A stretch of DNA of 61,999 bases. It comes from Cellulomonas marina. Its GTDB lineage: Bacteria; Actinomycetota; Actinomycetes; Actinomycetales; Cellulomonadaceae. Shown here in pieces: positions 16,008 through 25,653 of this stretch. Made by a program: the position numbers and the translations under genes. The notes beneath the pieces are model-generated. The model was not told the origin of the DNA and did no database searches. It saw only the letters and a program-made list of their open reading frames with translations. How positions within the stretch are numbered: position 1 is the first letter of the stretch; each line of letters starts with the position of its first letter. The stretch covers positions 1 through 61,999 of the forward strand of contig NZ_FOKA01000021.1 in assembly GCF_900111925.1 (NCBI RefSeq), given 5' to 3'.

Positions 16008-18091
16008 GCGCGGTCCTCCTCGGGCTCGGCGAGCGGGCGACGAACGCTGACCGCGTCGTCCTCGTGCAGGCTCAGGTCGCCGACCTCGCCGTCGTCGGCA
16101 CGCCAGGCGACGCACACGTACTCCTCGCCCGTGGGGTCGACGTCGACGGCCTCGACCGCGGCCCACTGGTCGACGAGCTCGTCGACCAGGACCAGGTCGC
16201 CCACGGCGAGGCGTGCCGCGGCGGTGGTGACCGCCGGCGCGTACCCCTCGAGCAGGTCCGCGCCGCCGTCGTAGTCGGCTGAGTCGATCGCCTCGTCCTC
16301 CAGCGGGGCACTGCTCGCGGCCGTCAGGGTGCGGGGCCCAGCTCGGCGACCCAGAGCCGCGGCCGCGGCACCGACCTGGCGGGGCGTCGCCTCACCCGCA
16401 GGCACGAGGCGGCACTCGAGCAGCTGGTGCCACTCGCTGTTGGTCTCGCCGTCGAGGCCGTACTCGGGTCCGAGCTCGACCTCGAGTCGGGGGTGCGTGC
16501 TCGTCGCCGGGCGCAGCGCGTCCAGCAGCGCGAGGTCGTCACCCTTCTGGTCGCGCGTGGCCCGACGGGGGTCCGGTGTCCAGAGCACCTGGACCTCGGT
16601 GACACGCTCGCCGTCGGTGATGCCGGTGCCGCGGCCGCGGATGCTCCGCGGCACGGACACCCCGAGGTAGGGCGACTCCCACATCATCTGCGCGCCCTGG
16701 GGCGACAGGCGGCCGAGGGCGAGCCGGGAGTCGAAGTTGTCCCTCATGCTCCCGGTCATGAAGTCGGCGTCGGGGCGCTGCGTCCCCAGCACGAGGTGGA
16801 TGCCGGCCGAGCGCCCCTTCTCGGCGATCGCCGCGACCCACTCGAAGACGGGCGCCTTGGCCGCCATCCCGCGCAGCTTCACCGACAGGTACCAGGACGC
16901 CACCTGACGGTGAAAGTTCCGGAACTCGTCGAGCACCAGGACCAGCGGCTCGAAGTCACCCTCGTCGGCGCCGTGCTCGATCGCGGCGTACCGCTGCTCC
17001 ATCAGCTCGTGGGCGGCGTAGATCACCGCGATCATGTCGACGACGGACGTGGCGACGATCTGCACGTTGGGCCAGTCCCGCAGCCCCATGAACTCGATGC
17101 GCTTCGGGTCGCAGATCCACACCGCCCAGCCGCGCCGCGCGGCCTCCATGACGACGCCGTTGATCGCGACGGTCTTGCCGGTGCCGGTCTTGCCCACGAC
17201 CATCAGGTGCGGCCCTGACCCGGCGAGGTTCCAGCAGATCGCGTCGTTGTACTCGTCGATGGCCAGCGTGATCCGCTTGAGGTTGTCCTTGGTGATCGGC
17301 TCGGGCACGTGCGGCACGTGCGTCGGCATCGTCGGGCGCTGCTCGAAGCGGACCCGGTCCTCGGTCAGCTCCCAGGTGGCGCGCCATCGGCCCGGCAGGA
17401 GCGCGCCAATGGAGTTCTCGATGTACGAGCGGGCGTGCTGGCGGGCCACCTTCGACCCGAGGGAGTGCCGCACCCGGATCGCGGTGACCTCGTCCTCGAC
17501 GACGTCGAGCTCGACGTGTGCGCCCTCACCGAAGACGCTGCGGACCACGTTCTCCGCGCGCACCACCGCGGGCGAGGTGGGCGCCTCGCTGCGCTGCGGG
17601 ACGGCGCGCAGGTGCAGCCGGCACCGGCGCCGGTCGAACGAGTCGATCGAGTAGGCCACGCCGAGCCGGCGCGAGGCGACCTCGGCGACCTTCGCCGACC
17701 AGTCGACGGTGTCCGCGGAGCCAGGCGCGTACAGGATCCGCAGCCGTGCGGGCACCGGCTCCCGGCCGCGGGTCCAGCGCGTGCCGTGGACGCTGGTGCG
17801 GCTGGGTGCCCGGTGGCCCAGGAGCGGGTGCACGGCGAGCACGAGCATGTCCAGCGCGAGCCGGCGCCGGCCCTCTCGCACCCCGTGCGCGATGACGAGC
17901 ACGATCCCGAGGAGACCCAGGGCGGCTGTCGCGCGTGGGTCGGGGCCGACCCGGAGGATCTCGCCGGCGCCGGCGAGGACGAGCGTGGCCGCCGTGACGG
18001 CGAGGGCCGAGGACGGCCAGGAGCGGTCCGGCGGTGGCAGCGCGAGTGCCGGTTCGGTGGCTGCGGGCCACGGGGTGCGGGTCGATGGCAT
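16004..18091 (-). CDS. FtsK/TcpA-type conjugation coupling ATPase
   Basis: 695 residues. Two membrane helices near the N-terminus (ALAVTAATLVLAGAGEIL and ATAALGLLGIVLVIAHGV) are followed by the motor domain with Walker A GKTGTGKT (300-307), Walker B PLVLVLDEFRN, and GTQRPDADFMTGSMRDNF as in FtsK/SpoIIIE proteins. TcpA/FtsK-type proteins bring DNA to the transfer channel. Start 18091 is chosen for the GGGAG ribosome site and the promoter just upstream; the frame stays open to 18682 and could add another membrane segment. Confidence 0.85.
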   Translation of the reverse strand: MPSTRTPWPAATEPALALPPPDRSWPSSALAVTAATLVLAGAGEILRVGPDPRATAALGLLGIVLVIAHGVREGRRRLALDMLVLAVHPLLGHRAPSRTSVHGTRWTRGREPVPARLRILYAPGSADTVDWSAKVAEVASRRLGVAYSIDSFDRRRCRLHLRAVPQRSEAPTSPAVVRAENVVRSVFGEGAHVELDVVEDEVTAIRVRHSLGSKVARQHARSYIENSIGALLPGRWRATWELTEDRVRFEQRPTMPTHVPHVPEPITKDNLKRITLAIDEYNDAICWNLAGSGPHLMVVGKTGTGKTVAINGVVMEAARRGWAVWICDPKRIEFMGLRDWPNVQIVATSVVDMIAVIYAAHELMEQRYAAIEHGADEGDFEPLVLVLDEFRNFHRQVASWYLSVKLRGMAAKAPVFEWVAAIAEKGRSAGIHLVLGTQRPDADFMTGSMRDNFDSRLALGRLSPQGAQMMWESPYLGVSVPRSIRGRGTGITDGERVTEVQVLWTPDPRRATRDQKGDDLALLDALRPATSTHPRLEVELGPEYGLDGETNSEWHQLLECRLVPAGEATPRQVGAAAAALGRRAGPRTLTAASSAPLEDEAIDSADYDGGADLLEGYAPAVTTAAARLAVGDLVLVDELVDQWAAVEAVDVDPTGEEYVCVAWRADDGEVGDLSLHEDDAVSVRRPLAEPEEDRA

Positions 18092-18682
18092 GTGGGTCTC
18101 CCGGAGGCGAGGCGCTCGGTCACCTCCGGTAACTGCCGGTGCGGCGTCGCGTGTGACAGCGGCTGCGCACCGAGCCTCGATCGCGGCCCGACGATCACGA
18201 CCTACGGCTGACGGTTGCTCGGGCTGGGGGCAGACGTCGGGCACGTCGACGTCGATCTCGACGTGGTGGTTATGGATCGTGATCGAGGGAGCTGGCTCGG
18301 ATGGAACGGCAGGCAGGAGCCGGTCGGCGATGACGGTGGCGGCCACAGTCACGACCGAACCGGCAACCGCCGCGACGATCGCGATGACGAGCGGGTGCTG
18401 AGCCAGCCGGCGCGCGCTCGAGGGGCGCCGCAGGTCGCGTCTGCGGGCGTCTCGACGGCGCGGCGCCGGGGGGCTGGTGGTCACACCGGATGCATCGACT
18501 CTCGGCGTGCCGAGATGTTCTTGGGCCTCGTCCGGCGCGGGTCGGACGCTTGCTGCTGGCTGCGGGAAGGGGGTCACAGACCTTGTCCCCGAGTCGCGAG
18601 CCGACACACAGGACGCCGCGCGAAGTTCTCGCACAGTGAGATGAGTGCCGGTCATGAGGCGCAGTCGAGCTCCCGGGAGCAC
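18092..18682 (-). other. Open in-frame region upstream of FtsK gene
   Basis: No independent gene can be closed here. The FtsK reading frame continues to 18682 without a stop and encodes a credible membrane helix (LVIAIVAAVAGSVVTVAATV) and a PSITIHNHHVEIDVDVPDV strand pair about 100 residues before the chosen start. Either the protein is longer (up to 892 residues) or an upstream coding remnant runs into it. The promoter at 18128 lies inside this stretch. The remaining 80 bases to 18762 show nothing. Confidence 0.4.
18128..18158 (-). promoter_or_regulatory. TGTCACA-N16-CAGTTACC promoter of FtsK operon
   Basis: Minus-strand TGTCACA (18158-18152), 16 nt, CAGTTACC (18135-18128), 36 nt before the start at 18091. 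Confidence 0.75.
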
Positions 18683-18762
18683 CTACCGTCGCGTGCTGCT
18701 GCACCACGGCCGGGCGCGCTGACGTCTACCGCGGCTGGCCGGCTCTATCGGGCGGACCGGCG

Positions 18763-20199
18763 TCAGCGCCGGCGACGCCACCACGGTCGTGTCGCACCGG
18801 CAGGCTCGGTCTGAGGCAGCGAGCCGGCGGTCGAGGCCGGCTCGCCAGCGTCGTGACCGAACACCGCGCGGATCTCGGCCCACTGGCTCTGGCGCCACCA
18901 GTCGAAGAGCTGCAGCGTCGTCACCACGGTGACGTCGTTCAGGGAGTCGACGAACTCGCGTCGCTCGTAGGCCAGCGGGGTGCGGTCGCCCGGTGGCTGG
19001 CGGTGCTGGTGGTTGACCACCAGGGCCACCCCGCCGACCGGGGTGTCACCGCGCAGCTGCGGCCACGTGCGCAGGTGCCGGCGTGCGGCGTCGACCAGCG
19101 CCTCGCTCGGCCGGCCCGAGCTGGACTTGACCTCGAGGAGCAAGCGGCGGCCGCGCATCTCGAGCAGGAGGTCGGCGCTCTTCGTCCCGAGCTGAGGGTC
19201 CAGGGCGGTCACGCGCAGGCCGGCGGCGCGGAGAACCAGGGCGACGGCAGCCTCCAGGTCGGCGCCGGTCCCGAAGAGCAGCGGTTCGCGCACCTGCTCG
19301 GCGCGGTCACGCTCTGCAGCGAGCTCCGTTGTGAGCCGGGCGCGCTCCTGCTCGTAGTTCCGGGCGAGGTCGTCGAGTTGCTGCACCAGTCGCTGCTCCT
19401 GCGTGGTCTGGAGTTCGGGTACCTCGGCGACGTAGCGCCGCGAGCGGCGCGCGGCGTTGGGAACCAGCTCGGGGATCGCACGCTCGGCCAGCCACTGCAG
19501 GACGGGGCGGTACGACGGCAGCGCCGGCACCACGTAGTGCCGCTCGAGCGGGCGGTCGTCGTCACCGGCCTCAGCGTTGTCGGTCCACACACCGGCGAGC
19601 ACCTCACCAGCCGCCGTGGTGAGCAGCGGCGTCCAGGTGCCGAAGAACGCGCCTGCCTGCTGCAGCACCACCTGCAGTGACCACCACGGCAGCTCGAGCG
19701 AGCGGCGGGCCAGGCGCAGCGCGAGGTCCCGGTCGGCGCCGCTGATCCCGTCGGCAACGACTGGCTGCCCGGCGACCCGGATGAGCGTCCCGGAGACCCA
19801 GAACTCGTCGATCCTCGGGAAGTGCACCGAGTCGTCGCCGGCGAAGTACACGCCCCGCAGTGGTGACGGCTGGTCGTTCTCGAGGTCGCCGAACGACCAG
19901 ACGTGCACAGCGAGCTCGCTTCGCTGTCGCGTGCCGCGGACGAACCGTTCGAGCTCGTCGGCACCACGCCCGTGGTAGATGCAGGGGTCGATCGCGGCGA
20001 CGGCCTGGCTCGTGTCGTCGCCGACCCAGCGCGGGCGCAGCCCGGCGTCTTCCCAGGGCAGCTGTTCGCTGGCGATCCGAGGACGTGCCTGCCGTGACTC
20101 CTCAGGCCACTCGGCCTGCTGCTCCTCGATCCGGTCCCACTTGGCGGGCGCGTGAGTCCCGACGTGCACGTCGAGGAGGTCATCCATGGTCGGGACCAT
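18763..20199 (-). CDS. Protein with C-terminal PD-(D/E)xK nuclease-like domain
   Basis: About 478 residues. The C-terminal third contains GTKSADLLLEMRGRRLLLEV, continuing KSSSG, the D...E-x-K core of restriction-endonuclease-like folds (as in Mrr/NERD-type domains), then QLRGDTPVGGVALVV. Before it lies a coiled coil (about 300-345). The N-terminal half is unassigned. Start at ATG 20199 or 20187. It sits 106 bases after the AlbA_2 gene on the same strand; the pair looks like a two-gene defence or DNA-processing cassette (inference). Confidence 0.65.
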   Translation of the reverse strand: MVPTMDDLLDVHVGTHAPAKWDRIEEQQAEWPEESRQARPRIASEQLPWEDAGLRPRWVGDDTSQAVAAIDPCIYHGRGADELERFVRGTRQRSELAVHVWSFGDLENDQPSPLRGVYFAGDDSVHFPRIDEFWVSGTLIRVAGQPVVADGISGADRDLALRLARRSLELPWWSLQVVLQQAGAFFGTWTPLLTTAAGEVLAGVWTDNAEAGDDDRPLERHYVVPALPSYRPVLQWLAERAIPELVPNAARRSRRYVAEVPELQTTQEQRLVQQLDDLARNYEQERARLTTELAAERDRAEQVREPLLFGTGADLEAAVALVLRAAGLRVTALDPQLGTKSADLLLEMRGRRLLLEVKSSSGRPSEALVDAARRHLRTWPQLRGDTPVGGVALVVNHQHRQPPGDRTPLAYERREFVDSLNDVTVVTTLQLFDWWRQSQWAEIRAVFGHDAGEPASTAGSLPQTEPAGATRPWWRRRR

Positions 20200-20305
20200 A
20201 CGGCGGCCGCCAGACGCTGCGCGGATGAGCTCGGCGACCGACGTCAGTGTGTGCCTCGTCGACGCCGAGCGGGCTGCAAGCCTCCGACTCGGGGTGCTCG
20301 CTCGG

Positions 20306-21568
20306 CTATGCCTCGTCGCGGAGGAACGTCGTCGCGGCAAGACCACCCTGACGCAGCAAGTCCAGGGCCAGGGACCGTGCTGCGGCCCGCAGTCCGGCGA
20401 CGTCGTCGTCGGCACGGACCTCCCGCGTGGAGGTCTCGACCTCGTACAGCGGCCGGCCCTCGATCCGGTAGGTGTTGGTCAGCATCGGGTGCGGGCGTGC
20501 CAGGTGCAGCGGCGTGCCGGCCGGCTGCGTCCAGGCGATGCCGACGCGCACGGCGTAGGTGCTGCGATCCCCCGTGGCACGCGCGGCTGCGGCGATGCTC
20601 GCGACCAACCGCAGCACGGATGACTCGAGCTCATCGGTCGGCGCCGCCAGCCCGGCGAAGCCGTTCACTTCGGGCTTGCGCAGCTGTTCGACGAGCGTGA
20701 CTGACCCGTCGAAGTGCAGGTCGCTCTGGAAGCCGTCACGGTCACCGTCGCCGGCGGTCAGCCGGCGCAGTCCGGGCACGGTGTTCACGTCGGGGAGGAT
20801 GATGAAGTCGTCGACCGCAGCGGCGCGGATCTCGCGGTACAGGTCGTGGGTGGCGAGCAGCCGGTCGGCGGCCTCCTTGTGGGTGAGCTCCAGCTCCGGC
20901 TGCGCGTCGACCGGAACGCCGGCTCCGACGAACCACGTCGGCCCCTGGTGGAACAGGTGGCGGGCCTGACGCTCGGCGGCGGCGTACCGGTGCTCGAGGA
21001 GCTCCTCGAGCGCGGCGCCCCGCCGGAAGCGGCGCCGGTAGGCGTCCTCCAGGGCACGGTCGGTCATCCACTCGGTCAGGGGCCCGTACCGGTACGGCGC
21101 CTTGAACGCCTCCTTGCCCACGCGCAGCAGGTGCGGCACGTCGGGGCTGTCCGGCACCCGCACCACGAGCGCGCGCCGAGACCCGTCGGGGCTCATCACG
21201 GGGACCAGCTGCAGGCGCGCGACCGGTGGGTGCACCTGTGCGGCGGCGGACTGCCGCAGCCGCTTCTCGACGTCGTCGCGGTCGAACGGTCCGACGTCGA
21301 CCAGCCGCATCGCGACCTGCGAGCCGTCGTCGTCCGTCGATCCCTCCGCGACGCCGTAGACGATGCACCCGCCTCCGCTGTTGGCCATCGCGGCCACGTC
21401 CTTGGCCCACTCGTCCTGCCAGCGCCCTTCGCTCTCGTCGAACGGCAGCTTCTGCTTCCAGTCCAGGGAGGCGCTCTCCGGCACCCGAGCGGCGACGCAC
21501 GCCTCGAGCAGCTCGTACGTGAGCTCCGACGGCGCGCGACCCAGCGCGCGGTGCATCGACGTGTACAC
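20306..21568 (-). CDS. AlbA_2 (Schlafen-like) domain protein
   Basis: 420 residues. The N-terminal ASLDWKQKLPF...EWAKDVAAMANSGGGCIVYG is the AlbA_2/Schlafen fold, with DWK in place of the usual E-x-K and the typical AMANSGGG turn. This family includes nucleic-acid-binding and RNase-type defence proteins. The C-terminal 200 residues form an unassigned domain. GTG start at 21568. A second protein of the same length and architecture is encoded at 49066. Confidence 0.8.
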   Translation of the reverse strand: MYTSMHRALGRAPSELTYELLEACVAARVPESASLDWKQKLPFDESEGRWQDEWAKDVAAMANSGGGCIVYGVAEGSTDDDGSQVAMRLVDVGPFDRDDVEKRLRQSAAAQVHPPVARLQLVPVMSPDGSRRALVVRVPDSPDVPHLLRVGKEAFKAPYRYGPLTEWMTDRALEDAYRRRFRRGAALEELLEHRYAAAERQARHLFHQGPTWFVGAGVPVDAQPELELTHKEAADRLLATHDLYREIRAAAVDDFIILPDVNTVPGLRRLTAGDGDRDGFQSDLHFDGSVTLVEQLRKPEVNGFAGLAAPTDELESSVLRLVASIAAAARATGDRSTYAVRVGIAWTQPAGTPLHLARPHPMLTNTYRIEGRPLYEVETSTREVRADDDVAGLRAAARSLALDLLRQGGLAATTFLRDEA

Positions 21569-21806
21569 GGGCGACCTCTCTGAGCGATCGTGGCGCCGCC
21601 CAGCGTAGAGATGGATGCAGCGCTCTAGCGGTCACTCACGTGCGTTACACCCGGGCTATAGCCGGGTGCTTGCCCGTTGCCTGCCGCTTGACACCCGGGT
21701 TACGCTCGCCTAGCCCGACGAAGGAGTGGCGGAGCGAGCGGCACCCCGGCCGCCAAGGACAGTCCGCCTCCCCACCGCGAGGCCGCGGACGGTAGCTGGT
21801 CGAGGA
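21569..21806. other. Intergenic region with inverted repeats
   Basis: No gene. Inverted repeat CACCCGG/CCGGGTG around GCTATAG near 21648-21668, with TATAGC readable as a -10 toward the AlbA_2 gene, a second ACCCGGGT palindrome near 21693-21700, and a GTCCGC/GCGGAC hairpin (about 21763-21791) just after the end of the M23 gene, a possible terminator of the T4SS operon. Confidence 0.4.
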
Positions 21807-22961
21807 TCAGGCGCCGGCAGGCGGACCCTGGGGAGTCAGGCTGCTGCCGAGGTTCACGCCACGGCTGCTCATGAACGGCATGGGGTCGATCGCCTCGCCG
21901 TTGACGATGACCTCGAAGTGCAGGTGGCACCCCGAGCTCGTGCCGGCGCCCTTGGGGTCGAGGTCCTTGTCGCCGCCCATCCCGCCGATCTGCTGGCCGG
22001 CCTGCACCTGGTCGCCGACGTCGACCATCAGGCTCCCGGTCAGGACGTGCAGGTAGCGCGTGATGGCGCCCTGTCCGTGGTCGATCGCGATGACGTTCCC
22101 GTAGCTCGTCAGCCCTGCCGCGGTGACGGTCCCGGCCGCGGCCGCGTACAGCGGTGTGCGGCAGTCGTTCGCGATGTCCTGCCCCAGGTGGTACATCGAG
22201 GCGCCGGGGATGCCGGTGTTGCGGGGCCCGAAGCCGGACGAGCGCGAGCCGACGGCGGGGTTGGCCCAGCCCTCGAGGGAGACGCCGGTCGCGTCACCTG
22301 CGACCGCGCAAGGCGCGTCGTCCTCGTGCAGGAGGTCGGAGATCGCGGCCTCACCGGAGATGGCGGCCACCACCTCGACGGCGGCGTCCCACCACTTCGC
22401 GTAGTGCCACGGGTCGGCGTTTCGCTGGACGGCGTGCGCGGCCAGCGTGGGCGCCATCGCACCCCAGTCCGGCACGGTCACCAGCCGCTCGTAGAACTTG
22501 CCGGCCGCGTAGACGGGGTCCATCACCTGCTCCTTGGTGCCCCAGCCGAGGCACCACTGCTGCTGGAACAGACCCAGCGAGCACGTCAGCGCGCCGTCGG
22601 GGTTGGTGACCCCGTGACGGTCGTCCCCGTAGCCGACGTTGACCAGGGACGACTCGCCCATGGCCGTCATCACCGCGATCGTCTGCCCTCGCAGCGGGAC
22701 GCCACGCTGCTGCCCGACCGCGACGATCGTGGCGGCGTTGGCCAGCTGCTCCTGGGACCAGCCACCGACCTGCACTGGCAGCTGGTCAGGAGGCAGGGCG
22801 GTGATGGGCGATCCCTCGCCGGTGCAGCCGCCGTCCTCGGACTCCCCCACGCCGCCGAAGGACGCCGACACCAGTGCCATGCCGACCAGGCCGACGGGGA
22901 CAGCGAAGACCACGAGCAGGGCGACGACGACGGCCGCGGCGATCGCGGCGGTGCGCTTCAC
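21807..22961 (-). CDS. Bifunctional transglycosylase/M23 peptidase of the T4SS
   Basis: 384 residues, GTG start. The N-terminal membrane segment (AAIAAAVVVALLVVFAVPVGL) anchors a lytic transglycosylase-like domain (TAMGESSLVNVGYGD, then CSLGLFQQQW) and a C-terminal M23 metallopeptidase with the zinc ligands in YHLGQD and HLHFE. It should cut peptidoglycan glycan and peptide bonds to open the wall for the channel, as VirB1/TcpG-type proteins do. Last gene of the T4SS operon. Confidence 0.85.
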   Translation of the reverse strand: MKRTAAIAAAVVVALLVVFAVPVGLVGMALVSASFGGVGESEDGGCTGEGSPITALPPDQLPVQVGGWSQEQLANAATIVAVGQQRGVPLRGQTIAVMTAMGESSLVNVGYGDDRHGVTNPDGALTCSLGLFQQQWCLGWGTKEQVMDPVYAAGKFYERLVTVPDWGAMAPTLAAHAVQRNADPWHYAKWWDAAVEVVAAISGEAAISDLLHEDDAPCAVAGDATGVSLEGWANPAVGSRSSGFGPRNTGIPGASMYHLGQDIANDCRTPLYAAAAGTVTAAGLTSYGNVIAIDHGQGAITRYLHVLTGSLMVDVGDQVQAGQQIGGMGGDKDLDPKGAGTSSGCHLHFEVIVNGEAIDPMPFMSSRGVNLGSSLTPQGPPAGA

Positions 22962-23581
22962 GGGGCGTCCAGCGGGCGCAGCCGCTCCACCCGCCAGTGG
23001 CTGGCTCCGTCCTCTCGCGAGAGCAGGACGTCGTACGCGCCGGCGTCGGTCGTCGCGGTGACGGCGGCCAGCAGGTCGGACTCGGCACGGAGCGCGGGGT
23101 CGACGTGCTGGACCTGCATGTAGGGCACGAGCCGCGGGTCGACGCTGGCGTAGATCGGGGCAGCGGCGGTGCTCAGCAAGGGCTCCAGGCGTGTCCACCA
23201 CGCGGCGGCGTCCACCTCGGAGCCTGGCCGCGCGAAGGCCTCGAGGGCGGCTGTGGCGGCCTGCGTGGCCGCGGCGGCGACAGTGGCGTCCCAGACGGCC
23301 GGGGCGGGCGCTGAGGACGCCACAGGCTCGTCCAGGTTCTCGTGCGCGTGCTCGTGCGAGTCGTGCTCGAGCTGGTCGGGGACGTGGCCGGGCGACGGCT
23401 CGGTGGATCCCGATGCGGGGGCCGGCCTGCTGGACGCGGGTGCCGGCGAGAAGGGCGCGGGCAACGCTTCGCTCGGCTCACCGCCCGTTGCCTGCGGCTG
23501 CTCGTGCCCGCGCGAAGAGAGCACCACGACCAGGGCGACCACCACGACGGCGAGGAGCACCAGGGCACGCCGGGCGCTCAC
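22958..23581 (-). CDS. T4SS-associated single-pass membrane protein
   Basis: 207 residues. One N-terminal helix (ALVLLAVVVVALVVVLSS) then a proline/serine-rich linker with a histidine-rich patch (HDSHEHAHE) and a C-terminal domain with a strand-helix pattern (DVLLSREDGASHWRVERLRP). It overlaps both neighbours. The position suggests a wall-spanning accessory of the channel. Confidence 0.7.
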   Translation of the reverse strand: MSARRALVLLAVVVVALVVVLSSRGHEQPQATGGEPSEALPAPFSPAPASSRPAPASGSTEPSPGHVPDQLEHDSHEHAHENLDEPVASSAPAPAVWDATVAAAATQAATAALEAFARPGSEVDAAAWWTRLEPLLSTAAAPIYASVDPRLVPYMQVQHVDPALRAESDLLAAVTATTDAGAYDVLLSREDGASHWRVERLRPLDAP

Positions 23582-25653
23582 GCTGCACCGCCACGGCGTC
23601 GGCGCCGCTGCTCGCCGCTGGGCTGCAGGATCTGCACTCCGGGTGTGGCCGCCGGACGGACGGTGTAGCTGCGCCCGGTCTGCTCGTCGACCACACGATC
23701 GCCGTCGTGCCGCATCTGCACCGCGCGCAGCCGGGCACGGACCTGGTCGCTGCGTGCCGCTCGAGCCGCGCGAGCTGCCGCCCCCGTCGTCGAGGCGCCG
23801 GGCCCGTTACCGGTCGTCTGCGCGGCACGAAGAGCGGCCATGCTGGCGGCCCGGCCGGCGGCGGTGCTGGCGTTCTTGGCCGTCGTGGCGGCCGCGGCCT
23901 TCGCCCCGCCCGCGGTGATGGCGCGCTTGGTGGCGGCGCCGGCGACAGCGGATCCGCCGGACGTCGCGGCAGCAGCACCGACCTGGATGGCCAGGCTGGC
24001 CCCCTGCGCAATCCGACCGCGGACGCGCGCCGCAGCGGCGCCGCCTCCACCGGGCCCCGCCGGGAGGGCCGGCCGCCCACCCGGCCGTGGCGGCCCCGGC
24101 CTCGAGGGCGGGGCCGGCGGCAGCGCGGGACGTCCGCCCGCGGCGACGAGCTGACGGACGCCTCGCGCGGAGGACACCGACGCGCCGGCGCCCACGATGG
24201 ACGCCGCGGTGCGTGCCGCGTCAGCGACCGGCGCGACCGCCGGCCCTGGACCCGGACCCGGACCCACGAGCGGGGATCGCGGTCCCGGTCCGCCCTGAGG
24301 CAGGCGAGGCATGCGCATCCGGGGAAGGCGCGGAAGGTGCGACGGCTCGGGAGCCATTGAGGAGCCGCCCAGCCGCGCGAGCCGGTCGGCGACGTTCTTG
24401 AACGCCCGCTTGGCCTTGCTCCGGAACAGCCACAGGACCACCCCACCCACGACGAGCAGAATGTCGACGAGGTAGATCCGGACCATCCACGGCAGGCCCG
24501 AGGAGGACCCGAAGAACTCCTCCAGCAGCTGCATCCACACGACGACGAAGACGATGGAGCAGGTGAGCATGAACATCGCGAACAGGGCCATCGCGAGCGA
24601 GCGCGACAGGGCGGCACGCGAGGAGCCCGGCACGACGCCCATCACGAGTTGCGGCACCAGCCGCACTGCCGTCCACGCCGCGCCGAGCACGGTCACCAGG
24701 ACGAGCGTGACGACGAGCATCGAGAAGATGAACAGGAAGTAGGCGGTCGGCAGCACCGACAGGACGGTCATGCCCTTCATCGCGTCGGGGTTGTCGGCGT
24801 AGGCGCCCAGTTGCTCGTTGCAGCTGGCGAGCTGGCTCTGCGCGTCCTCGCCCGCCACGGCGGCGTCGTACGTGCTCTCGCACGAGGTCCCGTCGATGAC
24901 CTGGCCGTAGTTGATGACCTGGTGCGGGATCCGCACCATCGAGTCGACCAGCGCCGTGGTCAGTCCGTTGCGGTACTGGTCGACGTCGGCGGCGCCGCCG
25001 ACGTCGCCGGACGCGACCGCCGAGGCGAGTTCGATGCCGGCGTCACGGCCCTGCATGAGCATCCCGTTGTCGCCGGCGATCGTCTCCATCGGGTCCGACA
25101 GAGCACCGAGCGCCAAGCTCGCGATGACGCAGCCGAGCAGCAGCTCGACCAGACCGCCGGCGTAGCGACCGCGCAGCAGCCACCAGCTGCCCACGACCGC
25201 CAGGATGATCAGCATCAGCGGCATGAGCCCGAGCTGGTCCATGAAGTCGCCGACGAGCTCGGACAGCCCTCGCATCGGGGACAGGATCCAGTCCATCCAC
25301 GACAGCGACAGCGACCAGTTCAGGACCCAGATCTCGACGGCCGTGACGATCCGGTACGAGGCCCACGCCCCGTCCATGACCGAGGCCCACATGCGCTTGT
25401 CCCAGTCGCCGGGGTTCCACGAGGAGCCCTTGGAGACGGACAGGTTCATGTCCCACACCGAGATGCCGCGCGAGTCTGTCAGCTCGAACCCGAAGGGGTT
25501 GTCGGCACTGCCGTCCCCGCCCGCCGCGGCCATCACCGCGCCCGCCGGTGCCGCGGTGGGCGCGGCCTGGGCGCTGCCGGCCCCGATCAGGACCAACAGC
25601 AGCCCGGCGACGAGGGCCAGGGCGGTCAGCCGCAGCGGGCGCGGGGAGGTCAT
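23578..25653 (-). CDS. VirB6/TrbL-like polytopic T4SS protein
   Basis: 691 residues from ATG 25653 with a signal peptide (LTALALVAGLLLVLIGAGSAQA). About six membrane helices follow, including LMPLMLIILAVVGSWWLL, AYFLFIFSMLVVTLVLVTVL, AMALFAMFMLTCSIVFVVVW and LVDILLVVGGVVLWLF, then a long cytoplasmic tail rich in glycine, proline and alanine. This layout is typical of the VirB6/TrbL inner-membrane channel component of actinobacterial conjugation systems. Confidence 0.8.
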   Translation of the reverse strand: MTSPRPLRLTALALVAGLLLVLIGAGSAQAAPTAAPAGAVMAAAGGDGSADNPFGFELTDSRGISVWDMNLSVSKGSSWNPGDWDKRMWASVMDGAWASYRIVTAVEIWVLNWSLSLSWMDWILSPMRGLSELVGDFMDQLGLMPLMLIILAVVGSWWLLRGRYAGGLVELLLGCVIASLALGALSDPMETIAGDNGMLMQGRDAGIELASAVASGDVGGAADVDQYRNGLTTALVDSMVRIPHQVINYGQVIDGTSCESTYDAAVAGEDAQSQLASCNEQLGAYADNPDAMKGMTVLSVLPTAYFLFIFSMLVVTLVLVTVLGAAWTAVRLVPQLVMGVVPGSSRAALSRSLAMALFAMFMLTCSIVFVVVWMQLLEEFFGSSSGLPWMVRIYLVDILLVVGGVVLWLFRSKAKRAFKNVADRLARLGGSSMAPEPSHLPRLPRMRMPRLPQGGPGPRSPLVGPGPGPGPAVAPVADAARTAASIVGAGASVSSARGVRQLVAAGGRPALPPAPPSRPGPPRPGGRPALPAGPGGGGAAAARVRGRIAQGASLAIQVGAAAATSGGSAVAGAATKRAITAGGAKAAAATTAKNASTAAGRAASMAALRAAQTTGNGPGASTTGAAARAARAARSDQVRARLRAVQMRHDGDRVVDEQTGRSYTVRPAATPGVQILQPSGEQRRRRRGGAA

